In this document: piece after piece, positions 18,439-26,374 of the stretch
Layout: each line of letters opens with the position of its first letter
Position numbering within the stretch: the stretch's first letter is position 1
Source of the DNA: an uncultured Pseudomonadota bacterium
GTDB taxonomy: Bacteria > Pseudomonadota > Alphaproteobacteria > Rs-D84
Assembly: GCA_902788485.1 (NCBI GenBank)
Contig: CADAKI010000001.1
Coordinates: 178,226-242,225, forward strand
DNA length: 64,000 bases
Direction: 5' to 3'
Made by a program: the position numbers and the translations under genes
Notes under the pieces: generated by a model
The model's database searches: none
Told to the model about the DNA's origin: nothing
What the model saw: the letters and a program-made list of their open reading frames with translations, nothing else

Positions 18439-19652
18439 CCTTTAACGATATTATGAAAGAATCTTGGCTGTCAATCAGTGGTAATAAATTGCGTTCTTTT
18501 TTGACCGTGTTGGGTATCATTATTGGTGTTATGGCGGTTGTTATAATGGTTGCGGTTGGTGAAACCGTGCAACAATCAATCAATGACCAATTTTCGTCAC
18601 TTGGGACGAATACAATTGTTATTCGTGCCGGCGCGGCGCGTGTTGCCGGTGTGCGCATGGGGAACAAGCAAACATTAACCACCGATGACGCAGAATTTTT
18701 GTCAAAATTGCCTGATGTTGCCGCCGTGACACCGATGCAAACATCCGGTGCCCAGGTTGTATATGGAAATAAAAATTGGTCTACATCAATGATTGGTGTG
18801 TATCCTGATTATCAAACTGTTCAAAATGTAGAGGTTGAACACGGCACATTTTTTGATATGGATGCGGTCAGAAACGCGGCAACATACGCGGTAATTGGGC
18901 CGGAAACGGCATCTGAATTGGGCATGGGGTCAAATCCGGTTGGTGAAATAATCAGAATACAAAACACACCATTTGTTGTTGTTGGTATCACAAAGGCCAA
19001 GGGCGATTCCGTCATGGGCAGTGCCGACGATTTGGTTTTGATTCCTATTACAACATTAAAAAAGCGTCTGTCCGGCAGTCGTTTTCCCAACGCGGTTCAA
19101 TCAATCGTTTTGAAATTATATCAAGACGCCGATAACAATATTGCAACCGAACAAATAACCGCCCTGCTCCGTTCGCGCCACCGGTTAAAAGATTCCGATG
19201 AAGACGATTTTCAAATTACAGATATGAAACAGGTTATGGAAACAATGACAACAGTCACGGGTTATATCAAACTGTTGTTGGTTGCCATTGCCGCGGTATC
19301 ATTGTTGGTTGGTTCAATCGGTATTATGAATATGATGTTGGTATCCGTTGCCGAAAGAACACGCGAAATCGGCGTGCGCAAGGCCATTGGTGCGCGCGAA
19401 AAAAATATCATTATTCAATTTCTGTCGGAATCTGTTTTAATTTCGTTTATTGGTTCTATGACTGGGTTGTTATTGGGTGAATTATTGGCCCAAGGTGTCG
19501 GTCGTTTTGCATTGGGGTATAATGTTCCATTAAGTATTTGGCCGGTTGTTTTGTCGGTGACGGTTGCCGTTGTTGTTGGATTGGCATCTGGTGTTTTCCC
19601 GGCCATCAAGGCGGCGAAATTAAATCCGATTGACAGTTTGCGTTATGAATAA
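18435..19652 (+). CDS. MacB-type FtsX-domain permease
   Basis: 405 residues. One N-terminal membrane helix (LRSFLTVLGIIIGVMAVVIMV, about 20-40) is followed by a large periplasmic domain (MacB_PCD, about 45-265) and three C-terminal membrane helices (about 275-300, 330-355, 365-390). GIMNMMLVSVAERTREIGVRKAIGAR is the FtsX-domain coupling motif. It forms a tripartite exporter with the preceding ATPase, adaptor and TolC-like protein (mechanotransmission type). The substrate is unknown; relatives export macrolides, peptides or lipids. The 4-bp ATGA overlap with the ATPase indicates translational coupling. Confidence 0.93.
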   Translation: MTFNDIMKESWLSISGNKLRSFLTVLGIIIGVMAVVIMVAVGETVQQSINDQFSSLGTNTIVIRAGAARVAGVRMGNKQTLTTDDAEFLSKLPDVAAVTPMQTSGAQVVYGNKNWSTSMIGVYPDYQTVQNVEVEHGTFFDMDAVRNAATYAVIGPETASELGMGSNPVGEIIRIQNTPFVVVGITKAKGDSVMGSADDLVLIPITTLKKRLSGSRFPNAVQSIVLKLYQDADNNIATEQITALLRSRHRLKDSDEDDFQITDMKQVMETMTTVTGYIKLLLVAIAAVSLLVGSIGIMNMMLVSVAERTREIGVRKAIGAREKNIIIQFLSESVLISFIGSMTGLLLGELLAQGVGRFALGYNVPLSIWPVVLSVTVAVVVGLASGVFPAIKAAKLNPIDSLRYE

Positions 19653-19693
19653 GAAAAACGCGCCACGGTGGCAAAATATTGCGAATATAATGG

Positions 19694-20620
19694 GTGTATA
19701 AAATGACATATTTATTATTTGTTTTAGGATTAGCGTTATTGGTCGGTGGTGGCGAGGTTTTGGTCCATTCTGGCGTAAAATTGGCAAAAAAATTGCACTT
19801 GTCACCATTGATAATCGGTATTGTTTTAATGGGGTGTGGCACATCTTTGCCAGAATTGTCTGCATCATTAACGGCATTGACGGCGAAACCACCGGTGCCC
19901 GGCATTGCATTTGGTAACATAATTGGGTCAAACATTTCAAATATTTTATTTATATTGGGTCTATCGGCATTGTTGTCGCCTGTGCGCATTGAACGCGCTG
20001 GTTTTCGTCGTGATGGATTGTTTTTAATAATGTCCGTATTTTTATTTGGGTTGGTAATGTGGTTTGGACACCTGGATTCGATAATTGGAATATTTTTTAT
20101 TTTGTTGATACTGGGGTATTTTACGATTTGTTATGACAAAGAACCAGAACCACACGATTTACAATTATCCAGAAAAAAAGAATTATCTGTTTTAACATGT
20201 TTTGCATTATCGATTTTTGGAATTGTCGCCATTGTATACGGTGCCGATTTATTGGTTGCGTCTGCATCTAAATTGGCGCGCATTTGGGGGGTCCAAGAAT
20301 CTGTGCTGGGGTTAACTTTGATTGCGTTTGGGACATCATTGCCTGAATTGACGGTATCAATCGTTGCGGCGATACATAAACACAGTGCGGTTGCATACGG
20401 TAATGTCATCGGCAGTAATATTGCGAATATATTCCTGATAATTGGTGTAATGGGGGTTGTGCACGACACAGCCATCCCACAAATATGGCAAAGTTTTTGG
20501 ATTATGGCAACCACCACATTGTTATTATTACTGTGCGGAATGTGCGGAAAAATCCCACGCTGGATGGGTGTGTTATTTTTGGCAGCATACGCCACATACA
20601 TATGTTTTTTGTTCAAATAA
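19694..20620 (+). CDS. Sodium/calcium exchanger-family membrane protein (YrbG/CaxA-like)
   Basis: 308 residues with about ten membrane helices in two inverted halves. The alpha-repeats GCGTSLPELSASLTAL...GNIIGSNISNI (about 55-95) and AFGTSLPELTVSIVAA...GNVIGSNIANI (about 214-250) carry the ion-binding acidic residues of the Ca2+:cation antiporter family. It probably exchanges Na+, K+ or H+ against Ca2+. It follows the efflux operon by 41 bp and may be transcribed with it. Its last 48 bp overlap the end of gpsA on the opposite strand. Confidence 0.9.
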   Translation: MYKMTYLLFVLGLALLVGGGEVLVHSGVKLAKKLHLSPLIIGIVLMGCGTSLPELSASLTALTAKPPVPGIAFGNIIGSNISNILFILGLSALLSPVRIERAGFRRDGLFLIMSVFLFGLVMWFGHLDSIIGIFFILLILGYFTICYDKEPEPHDLQLSRKKELSVLTCFALSIFGIVAIVYGADLLVASASKLARIWGVQESVLGLTLIAFGTSLPELTVSIVAAIHKHSAVAYGNVIGSNIANIFLIIGVMGVVHDTAIPQIWQSFWIMATTTLLLLLCGMCGKIPRWMGVLFLAAYATYICFLFK

Positions 20621-21523
20621 ATCCTGGTATTTTGGTGAATTTCTTATAATCTTGTGCATTTTTTCACGCATTTCATCCAATACAGGTGTATCGCAATTCA
20701 TTTTGCGCGCACGCACAATAAGTGTTTCGTATGCATAAATACCTTCGATTGTTCCAACCAATTCTTCGTTGTGTGCAATCGCAACCCCGCCAGAATAATT
20801 GCGACTGGTTGGTGATGTTGCCGACAGGAATAAATCCCCTAACCCGCACAGCCCGATAAATGTTTCCAATTTTGCCCCCATGGCAAGTCCAAGTTTGATA
20901 ATTTCTTTACAACAAATTGTAAAAATCATAGCGCGTTCATTTTCGTATGGTACTGTTTCGTGTATATACCCAGAAATCAATGCCATAACATTTTTACCAA
21001 CACCAGCAATCTGGGTTCCAATAACATCATTGGTGACATCTAAATGTGCAAGATTTAATACTTGCAATCCTGCCTCCATAATACATGGTGTTGTGCCGGC
21101 CAATGTTGAACCCGTTGGAATGCCCAATGCCACTTCGCGTGCAAATTGCGGGCCTGATAAAACACCAAAATCCGTGCAGTTTGGCAATTCGCTTTGTAAA
21201 ATTTCGGTCATAAATTCATGTGTTCTGCAATCTGCGCCTTTGGTACAAATTATAACAGGTTGTTTGTTATAATATTTTGCAAATTTTTGTATTGTTTCAC
21301 GAAAAAAAACTGCGGGTGTCACATTTAACCACACATCAGCATTTTTTAAATCTTCTGGATTTGTAACAGTGGTCAAATTTTTGGGTGTATCAACATCTTC
21401 AAAATGTTTATATTCGCCGTCAAACGACCATAAAATAACATTTGCCCCTCCCCGTGCGATATTTACCGCCAGTGCTGTTCCCCATGCACCTGCACCGATA
21501 ATACCAACAGTTTTGTACAACAT
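20573..21523 (-). CDS. gpsA: NAD(P)-dependent glycerol-3-phosphate dehydrogenase
   Basis: 316 residues. Makes sn-glycerol-3-phosphate from dihydroxyacetone phosphate for phospholipid synthesis. The Rossmann motif is GAGAWGTALA (residues 10-19). KGADC is the substrate-lysine region, followed by GPQFAREVALGIPT and the catalytic segment GVGKNVMALISGYIHE. GLGDLFLSATSPTSRNYSGG is the G3P-binding region. The C-terminus (FEQKTYVCGVCCQK) is read from DNA that also encodes the end of the exchanger gene. The TPR-protein gene lies immediately upstream on the same strand (stop 21524). Confidence 0.96.
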   Translation of the reverse strand: MLYKTVGIIGAGAWGTALAVNIARGGANVILWSFDGEYKHFEDVDTPKNLTTVTNPEDLKNADVWLNVTPAVFFRETIQKFAKYYNKQPVIICTKGADCRTHEFMTEILQSELPNCTDFGVLSGPQFAREVALGIPTGSTLAGTTPCIMEAGLQVLNLAHLDVTNDVIGTQIAGVGKNVMALISGYIHETVPYENERAMIFTICCKEIIKLGLAMGAKLETFIGLCGLGDLFLSATSPTSRNYSGGVAIAHNEELVGTIEGIYAYETLIVRARKMNCDTPVLDEMREKMHKIIRNSPKYQDLFEQKTYVCGVCCQK

Positions 21524-23143
21524 TTACTTAACCTTTTTTAATTTCTTTTCCAACATTGGTTTTACAACCAATCCATCATCAGACAATTCAATCGCGCGAT
21601 TATACGCATCACGGGCCAATTTATCATCGCCATTTTCGACATACATATCGCCCAAATGTTCAAATAATGCCGAACAAGAGTTAGAAATTTCACCCACGCG
21701 TTCCATTACATCCAACGCGGCGGCCAACCCTTCGCGGGCGCGAATAACATAACCCAATGTATCCCACGAACACATATCGCCGGGCGCAAATTGCACCAAT
21801 GCCAAACCGTATGCGTATGCCCGGTCTAAATTATCATTTTGTGCCGCCCAAATACGCGCCTGGATACTGAAAATATCTGGGTCGGGTTTTTCCAATAATA
21901 TGGTTGCAGAATCGACATCATGTTGTGATGCAGGGATGTCTTGGAATATAAAATTCACCTCGGCCCGCATTTTATACAAATATGCGCGCGCACCGGTTGA
22001 AATATCCGGGTTTTTCAATGTATCATCAATCGTGCGCAGTGCCGCGTTTTTGTTTCCGCGTTGTGTTTCCCACCCAACCAGTAAATTTACCGCCGGCATA
22101 AACAGTGGTTGTGCACGTATGGCGTGTCGCACATCAGATTCATTATGATTTAATTCCGCCAATCGCAATTTTACAAACGGGTAATATGGGCTGTCTTCAT
22201 TGATTTCAGAAAAATATTTATCATAATTGCCCATATTTGCCATCATATACAACCCCGAATGATAATTTATTGCATCGCGTTGAATCGGGTTGTTGTCGGC
22301 GACATTTCCTGCAAATCGCAACAAAATCAGCGCCAAATCAGAATTTGCCAAAGATTGTGTGTGTGCAACCGTTTGAACCAGGTTAAATGCCAACTGGTTT
22401 TTATACCCCGAAAACACAGACCAATCGGGAATATTGTTATACCCAATCATAAACATACTGCCAGGTTTGGTTGTGAATTTTGTTCGCAACATATTGGCCT
22501 GGGCATCCATTTTGTGATGTTTATAAAAAGACATTAAATACAGATAATCGTTTATATTCAAAAATTCCGGTTTTACATCGGCAAACGCAGCGGCGGCCTT
22601 TTCTGCCCTGCCCTGTTCGGCATAAATTTGCCCACGCAGGAACGATTGCCACGATGGATTTGTTCCCAAAGAATCGATAAATTTGAAACTTTTTGTGATG
22701 TAATTATTTGCGACCCCGCCCCAAATACGAAACGGCGCCATCAACCGCATGGTGTCATTTTTATGCCGTGCATAAACATCGGCCCATTTGCCGTTTTGCA
22801 CCAAGTTTGCATCAACAATAATCCGCGACGCGATGGTTTTTTGTTTTTTTAAATCCGAAATATCGTCCGGTATTTTCCCGTTTAAAAAATCGGTTAAAAC
22901 ACGTATTTCTGTGACCGATTTATATTCTTGGGATGGTGAATCAATTTGGTCTAAAAATTCTTCGGCACGGTCAAAATTATTGGTGTATAACGCGTGTTGT
23001 GCCGCCAAGAAAGCACCATAATTTGTTGTTGGTATTTTTCCGACCGTTTGAACGGTATGGTTCGTTGTGCACATTAAATGAATCGCCACCAAACCGGCGA
23101 CCAATCCACCCGACACAAATAAAAATGTTTTTATTGGTTTCAT
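21524..23143 (-). CDS. Membrane-anchored TPR-repeat protein
   Basis: 539 residues. A single N-terminal signal-anchor (TFLFVSGGLVAGLVAIHLMC, about 5-24) precedes a long all-helical region. Tetratricopeptide-like repeats are clearest at about 45-75 (YGAFLAAQHALYTNNFDRAEEFL), 165-200 and 430-530 (DTLGYVIRAREGLAAALDVMERV, FEHLGDMYVENGDDKLARDAYNRAIEL). The whole chain resembles the TPR proteins of alphaproteobacteria that scaffold periplasmic or envelope complexes; its partner is unknown. gpsA follows with no gap. It is divergent from rsmG with 26 bp between start codons. Confidence 0.8.
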   Translation of the reverse strand: MKPIKTFLFVSGGLVAGLVAIHLMCTTNHTVQTVGKIPTTNYGAFLAAQHALYTNNFDRAEEFLDQIDSPSQEYKSVTEIRVLTDFLNGKIPDDISDLKKQKTIASRIIVDANLVQNGKWADVYARHKNDTMRLMAPFRIWGGVANNYITKSFKFIDSLGTNPSWQSFLRGQIYAEQGRAEKAAAAFADVKPEFLNINDYLYLMSFYKHHKMDAQANMLRTKFTTKPGSMFMIGYNNIPDWSVFSGYKNQLAFNLVQTVAHTQSLANSDLALILLRFAGNVADNNPIQRDAINYHSGLYMMANMGNYDKYFSEINEDSPYYPFVKLRLAELNHNESDVRHAIRAQPLFMPAVNLLVGWETQRGNKNAALRTIDDTLKNPDISTGARAYLYKMRAEVNFIFQDIPASQHDVDSATILLEKPDPDIFSIQARIWAAQNDNLDRAYAYGLALVQFAPGDMCSWDTLGYVIRAREGLAAALDVMERVGEISNSCSALFEHLGDMYVENGDDKLARDAYNRAIELSDDGLVVKPMLEKKLKKVK

Positions 23144-23169
23144 GATTTTTATATGATAGAATAATTTTT

Positions 23170-23733
23170 ATGGAAAACAAAGATAAATTTGAAACATATA
23201 AAAATTTATTGCGCGATTGGTCAAAACGCATGAATTTGGTCGCCCCCAGTACTTTGGACGATATTGATAATCGCCATTTTGCTGATTCGGCACAGTTGGC
23301 GTCGTATTTGCCGGTTGATGCCGCGGTGGTTGATTTGGGGTCCGGGGCGGGGTTTCCGGGTGTTGTGTTGGCAATATTGGGCTGGCGTGTCACATGTATA
23401 GAATCAATTGGCAAAAAGGTGGATTTTTTGACCGCTGTCCGTGAAGAGTTGCATTTGGATAATTTAACAATATATCATGGCCGTGTGGAAAATTATATTG
23501 CATCAATGGGGCGGGGTGGCAAGATTGTTTTTACCGCGCGTGCATTTGCGCCACTGGTTCGAATTTTGGATTATATGCGTGGTAAAAAATACGAATTGTT
23601 TTTGTTAAAGGGCTCGCATATCAAGGAAGAAATAAACGCGGCTAAACGAAAATATAACTTTGATTTTAAATTATATCCATCAAAAACAGGTGATGGTTTT
23701 ATAATAAATGTTAAAAATTACCGGCCAATTTGA
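23170..23733 (+). CDS. rsmG: 16S rRNA (guanine527-N7)-methyltransferase RsmG
   Basis: 187 residues. SAM-dependent methyltransferase of the GidB family. SAM-binding motif VVDLGSGAGFPGVVLAI (about 55-72), preceded by the typical NLVAPSTLDDIDNRHFADS segment and followed by FTARAFAPL. No Shine-Dalgarno sequence is visible. A TATGAT -10 at 23152-23157 would give a leader of only about 6 nt. It precedes parA-parB, the conserved gidB-parA-parB order near many replication origins, though gidA and dnaA are not in the window. The last codons form the first arm of a terminator hairpin. Confidence 0.95.
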   Translation: MENKDKFETYKNLLRDWSKRMNLVAPSTLDDIDNRHFADSAQLASYLPVDAAVVDLGSGAGFPGVVLAILGWRVTCIESIGKKVDFLTAVREELHLDNLTIYHGRVENYIASMGRGGKIVFTARAFAPLVRILDYMRGKKYELFLLKGSHIKEEINAAKRKYNFDFKLYPSKTGDGFIINVKNYRPI

Positions 23734-23767
23734 TGTTTTTTATCAAAAAAGCCGGTAATTTTTTTAT
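23716..23767 (+). terminator. rsmG terminator overlapping its stop codon
   Basis: Ten-base arms AATTACCGGC (23716-23725) and GCCGGTAATT (23751-23760) enclose an inner TTTGAT/ATCAAA stem and are followed by seven T residues. The rsmG stop (23731-23733) lies in the loop side. Confidence 0.75.
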
Positions 23768-23807
23768 AAAAACACAAAAAATGCACTACAATCAAATTGT
23801 TGTAAAT

Positions 23808-23823
23808 AATTTCATATGAAATT
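23808..23823. promoter_or_regulatory. Candidate parS-like site 1
   Basis: The perfect 16-bp palindrome AATTTCATATGAAATT lies just upstream of parA. It keeps the TTTCA--TGAAA arms of the usual ParB-binding parS palindrome (TTTCACGTGAAA) but has AT instead of CG in the centre. Confidence 0.5.
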
Positions 23824-23846
23824 CCCGGCAAAAACAATAAAAATGT

Positions 23847-23877
23847 TCAAAAAGACCGGCTTTGCCGGTCTTTTTGA
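23847..23877. repeat. Perfect 14-bp inverted repeat in the parA upstream region
   Basis: TCAAAAAGACCGGC-TTT-GCCGGTCTTTTTGA. It could be a bidirectional terminator. It lies between the two parS-like palindromes in a 315-bp gene-free stretch (23734-24048), which also holds one ATTCCCGGCAAAAAC unit (23821-23835). Confidence 0.7.
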
Positions 23878-23925
23878 TAAAAAATAATAAAAAAGCCGGG
23901 CAGTGTGGTTTTTGTAAAATGTGGT

Positions 23926-23941
23926 TGTTTCATATGAAATT
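23926..23941. promoter_or_regulatory. Candidate parS-like site 2
   Basis: TGTTTCATATGAAATT matches the canonical parS TGTTTCACGTGAAACA at 12 of 16 positions and shares the 12-bp core with site 1, 118 bp away. It lies 108 bp upstream of the parA start. Confidence 0.55.
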
Positions 23942-24048
23942 AAAAATAACATATTGAAAATACGGATTGTTTGTGTTTGATTGTTATATTGCTTGACCGA
24001 ATCGGAAAAATTGCCAATCATCAAAATCGATAAAAGGAAGTGAATTTT

Positions 24049-24822
24049 ATGGCTAAAATAATCGCGTTTGCAAATCAAAAGGGTGGGGTGGGTAAAACCA
24101 CAACGGCGATAAATATTGGGGCGTCTTTGGCGGCGATTAATAAAAAAGTATTACTGGTTGATTTGGATCAACAGGGTAATGCCGGGACCGGTTTGGGCTT
24201 TATTCGTGCCCAGCATCCACAAAGTGTTTATGGCGTTATTATGGGGACGGCGGGGATTGCCGATAATATTTTAACAACCGCGGTGCCAAATTTACATTTG
24301 TTGCCGTCGGGTATTGAACTTGCCGGGGCCGAGGTTGATTTATTGGATGTTGAAAATCGCGAGTATCGTTTGCGTGACGCATTGATGCCTGTGATGGATT
24401 ATTATGATTTTATTTTGTTGGATTGTCCGCCGGCATTGGGACATTTGACATTAAATGCATTAAATGCCGCCGACAGTGTTATAATCCCGTTACAATGCGA
24501 ATTTTTCGCACTGGAGGGGATTCGTCAATTGGTTAGTACTATCAATATTGTGCAACAAAAATGGAATCCAAAATTGCATATTTTGGGCGTGTTGTTGACG
24601 ATGTATGATAAACGGTATTCTATGACGCGCGATGTCGAAAACGATGTTCGTAAAACATTTGGCGATACTGTATTCAAAACGGTGATTCCGCGTAATGTTC
24701 GTGTGGCCGAGGCACCTAGTCACGGAAAACCGGCATTGTTTTACGATTTTAATTCAACGGGTGCGCAAAGTTATTTGCGTGTTGCAACCGAAATTGTTAA
24801 TAAGTTAGAGCAGGGGGAATAA
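24049..24822 (+). CDS. parA: Chromosome partitioning ATPase ParA
   Basis: 257 residues from ATG 24049, which has AAGGAAG upstream; a GTG at 24040 overlaps that ribosome-binding site. Deviant Walker A KGGVGKTT (about residues 10-17), Walker A' DLDQQGNAGTGLG and Walker B FILLDCPPALG. There is no N-terminal DNA-binding domain, so it is the chromosomal or small (Soj/type Ib-like) form. It drives origin segregation with ParB. parB starts 4 bp after its stop. Confidence 0.96.
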   Translation: MAKIIAFANQKGGVGKTTTAINIGASLAAINKKVLLVDLDQQGNAGTGLGFIRAQHPQSVYGVIMGTAGIADNILTTAVPNLHLLPSGIELAGAEVDLLDVENREYRLRDALMPVMDYYDFILLDCPPALGHLTLNALNAADSVIIPLQCEFFALEGIRQLVSTINIVQQKWNPKLHILGVLLTMYDKRYSMTRDVENDVRKTFGDTVFKTVIPRNVRVAEAPSHGKPALFYDFNSTGAQSYLRVATEIVNKLEQGE

Positions 24823-24826
24823 TATC

Positions 24827-25705
24827 ATGGCATCAAAATTTGGTTTGGGACGTGGTCTGGCCGATATCCAGGCGGGTATGGGCGCAATCCCGGATATATC
24901 AATATTAACTGGCGGCGAACGGGTGGTGATAAAACAAATACCACTGGCGCAAATTGGTGCCAACCCAGACCAACCGCGTAAAACCTTCAAAGACGCCGAA
25001 TTGAACGATTTGGCGGCATCTATCCGTGAAAAGGGTGTTTTGCAACCAATTTTATTGCGTGCGGTAATGGGGCGGCCATATAATTATGAAATTGTGGCGG
25101 GTGAACGTCGTTTTCGCGCATCTAAATTGGCGGGATTGACGGAAATTCCGGCGGTGGTAAAAAAACTAGATGATAATAATGCGATGGAAATCGCTTTGAT
25201 TGAAAATGTGCAACGCGAAAATTTGGACCCAATAGAAGAGGCCGCCGCATACAAAAATCTGATTGATAAATGTGGATATGATATGGCGGATGTGTCGCGT
25301 TTAATTGGTAAATCGGACAGTTATATTCGTAATGCCATGCGGTTGATTGATTTGCCGGATTCTGTGCGCAAAATGGTGTCGAACGGCGAAATATCTGCAT
25401 CGCACGCACGCACAATCGCGGTTGCCGAAAATCCAGAAAAATTGGCACAAGAAATTGTCAAAAATAAAATATCGGTCGCCGATATCGCAAAACGTGTGAA
25501 AAATGTAAAAAGGGCCGGTAAAAGCCGGGGATTTTCATCAAAAACAATCAATGCCGATACGGTAAAAAAGATTGAATCTGATATTCAAAAGTCATTAAAA
25601 GTCCCGGCAAAATTGGTTGAACGCCGTGGCGGGGCAGGGCAAATTGTTTTGAAATTTGCAACGCGCATGGAAATGCAAGAATTGATTGATAAATTAACCA
25701 AATAA
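24827..25705 (+). CDS. parB: Chromosome partitioning CTPase/DNA-binding protein ParB
   Basis: 292 residues. The N-terminal ParA-stimulating segment FGLGRGLADIQAGM is followed by the ParB/Srx CTP-binding domain (about 42-130; box II GERRFRASKLAG at about 90-101, and ENVQRENLDPIEEA). A helix-turn-helix follows at about 150-190 (MADVSRLIGKSDSYIRNAMRLIDLPDSV), and a C-terminal dimerisation domain at about 235-292. GGGG upstream of the ATG is the ribosome-binding site. Variant parS palindromes lie upstream of parA. Arginines of the box are intact, so CTP-dependent clamping is expected. Confidence 0.95.
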   Translation: MASKFGLGRGLADIQAGMGAIPDISILTGGERVVIKQIPLAQIGANPDQPRKTFKDAELNDLAASIREKGVLQPILLRAVMGRPYNYEIVAGERRFRASKLAGLTEIPAVVKKLDDNNAMEIALIENVQRENLDPIEEAAAYKNLIDKCGYDMADVSRLIGKSDSYIRNAMRLIDLPDSVRKMVSNGEISASHARTIAVAENPEKLAQEIVKNKISVADIAKRVKNVKRAGKSRGFSSKTINADTVKKIESDIQKSLKVPAKLVERRGGAGQIVLKFATRMEMQELIDKLTK

Positions 25706-25721
25706 AATTGTTGTTATTTAA

Positions 25722-25749
25722 TTTTGCCGGCCTTTGCCGGCTTTTTTTT
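25722..25749 (+). terminator. parAB terminator
   Basis: GCCGGC-CTTT-GCCGGC followed by eight T residues, about 20 bp after the parB stop. Confidence 0.8.
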
Positions 25750-25764
25750 ATATTTTTTATAAAA

Positions 25765-25822
25765 ATTACCGGCAAAAACGAAATCAAAAAAGCCGGAAAA
25801 AAATAAAATTACCGGCAAAAAC
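25765..25822. repeat. Two direct ATTACCGGCAAAAAC units downstream of parB
   Basis: Identical 15-mers at 25765-25779 and 25808-25822, with a 14/15 match at 23821-23835 upstream of parA. The units flank the parAB genes. Whether they are worn terminators or iteron-like sites is unclear. Confidence 0.65.
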
Positions 25823-25831
25823 ATGATAAAA

Positions 25832-25859
25832 AACACCGGCAATCGCCGGTGTTTTTTTT
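25832..25859. terminator. Bidirectional terminator between parB and pal
   Basis: AACACCGGC-AATC-GCCGGTGTT with A and T tracts on the two sides. It probably ends pal transcription on the minus strand. Confidence 0.75.
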
Positions 25860-25875
25860 GAATTTCAACAAACCA

Positions 25876-26292
25876 TTATTTAACAGTTGTTGTTGTATTA
25901 CGATTCCATTTCCATACGGATTCGCCGGTTCCTTTGACCAAAGGACGTTCTTTACCATAAGAAATTGTAGAAATACGTTTTGCATCGATACCGTCATTTA
26001 CCAACACGGATTTTGCCGCGTTTGCACGACGTGCACCCAATGCCAAGTTGTATTCTGTGGAACCACGTTCGTCGCAGTTACCCGCAATTTGGATTTTTAC
26101 ATCTTCGTGATTTTTCATATACAAAGATTGACCCAACAAATTATCGCGGGCTTCGTCAGAAATTTCCGAAGAATTAAATGCGAAGAACGCACGTTGATTA
26201 TTCAAGTCAGCTGGTTCAACGATATCAGAAGCGCAACATGCGGCCAACATACCGGCAGCCCCCGCCAACAAAACAAAGTTTTTTACTTTCAT
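25876..26292 (-). CDS. pal: Peptidoglycan-associated lipoprotein Pal
   Basis: 138 residues. The lipoprotein signal peptide has lipobox LAAC (cleavage at about C19). An OmpA-like peptidoglycan-binding domain follows: FFAFNSSEISDEARDNL, VKIQIAGNCDERGSTEYNLALGARRANAAKSVLV and ISTISYGKERPLV. The NCDERGSTEYN loop is diagnostic of Pal. The protein tethers the outer membrane to peptidoglycan within the Tol-Pal system. It is shorter than typical Pal because the linker between lipid anchor and domain is brief. tolB, which normally precedes pal, is not adjacent. GGGAG lies upstream of the ATG. Confidence 0.92.
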   Translation of the reverse strand: MKVKNFVLLAGAAGMLAACCASDIVEPADLNNQRAFFAFNSSEISDEARDNLLGQSLYMKNHEDVKIQIAGNCDERGSTEYNLALGARRANAAKSVLVNDGIDAKRISTISYGKERPLVKGTGESVWKWNRNTTTTVK

Positions 26293-26374
26293 GAAAATAC
26301 TCCCTTGAGTTTTTGTTACTCGTGGTCTATTTTATACTAAAACAAGTCCAAAAGCAAGGGGAAACATAAAAAAA

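Noticed and set aside
23716..25859. CRISPR-like array around parAB
   Set aside because: The repeats are few, unevenly spaced and mostly intrinsic terminators; there are no uniform spacers and no cas genes.
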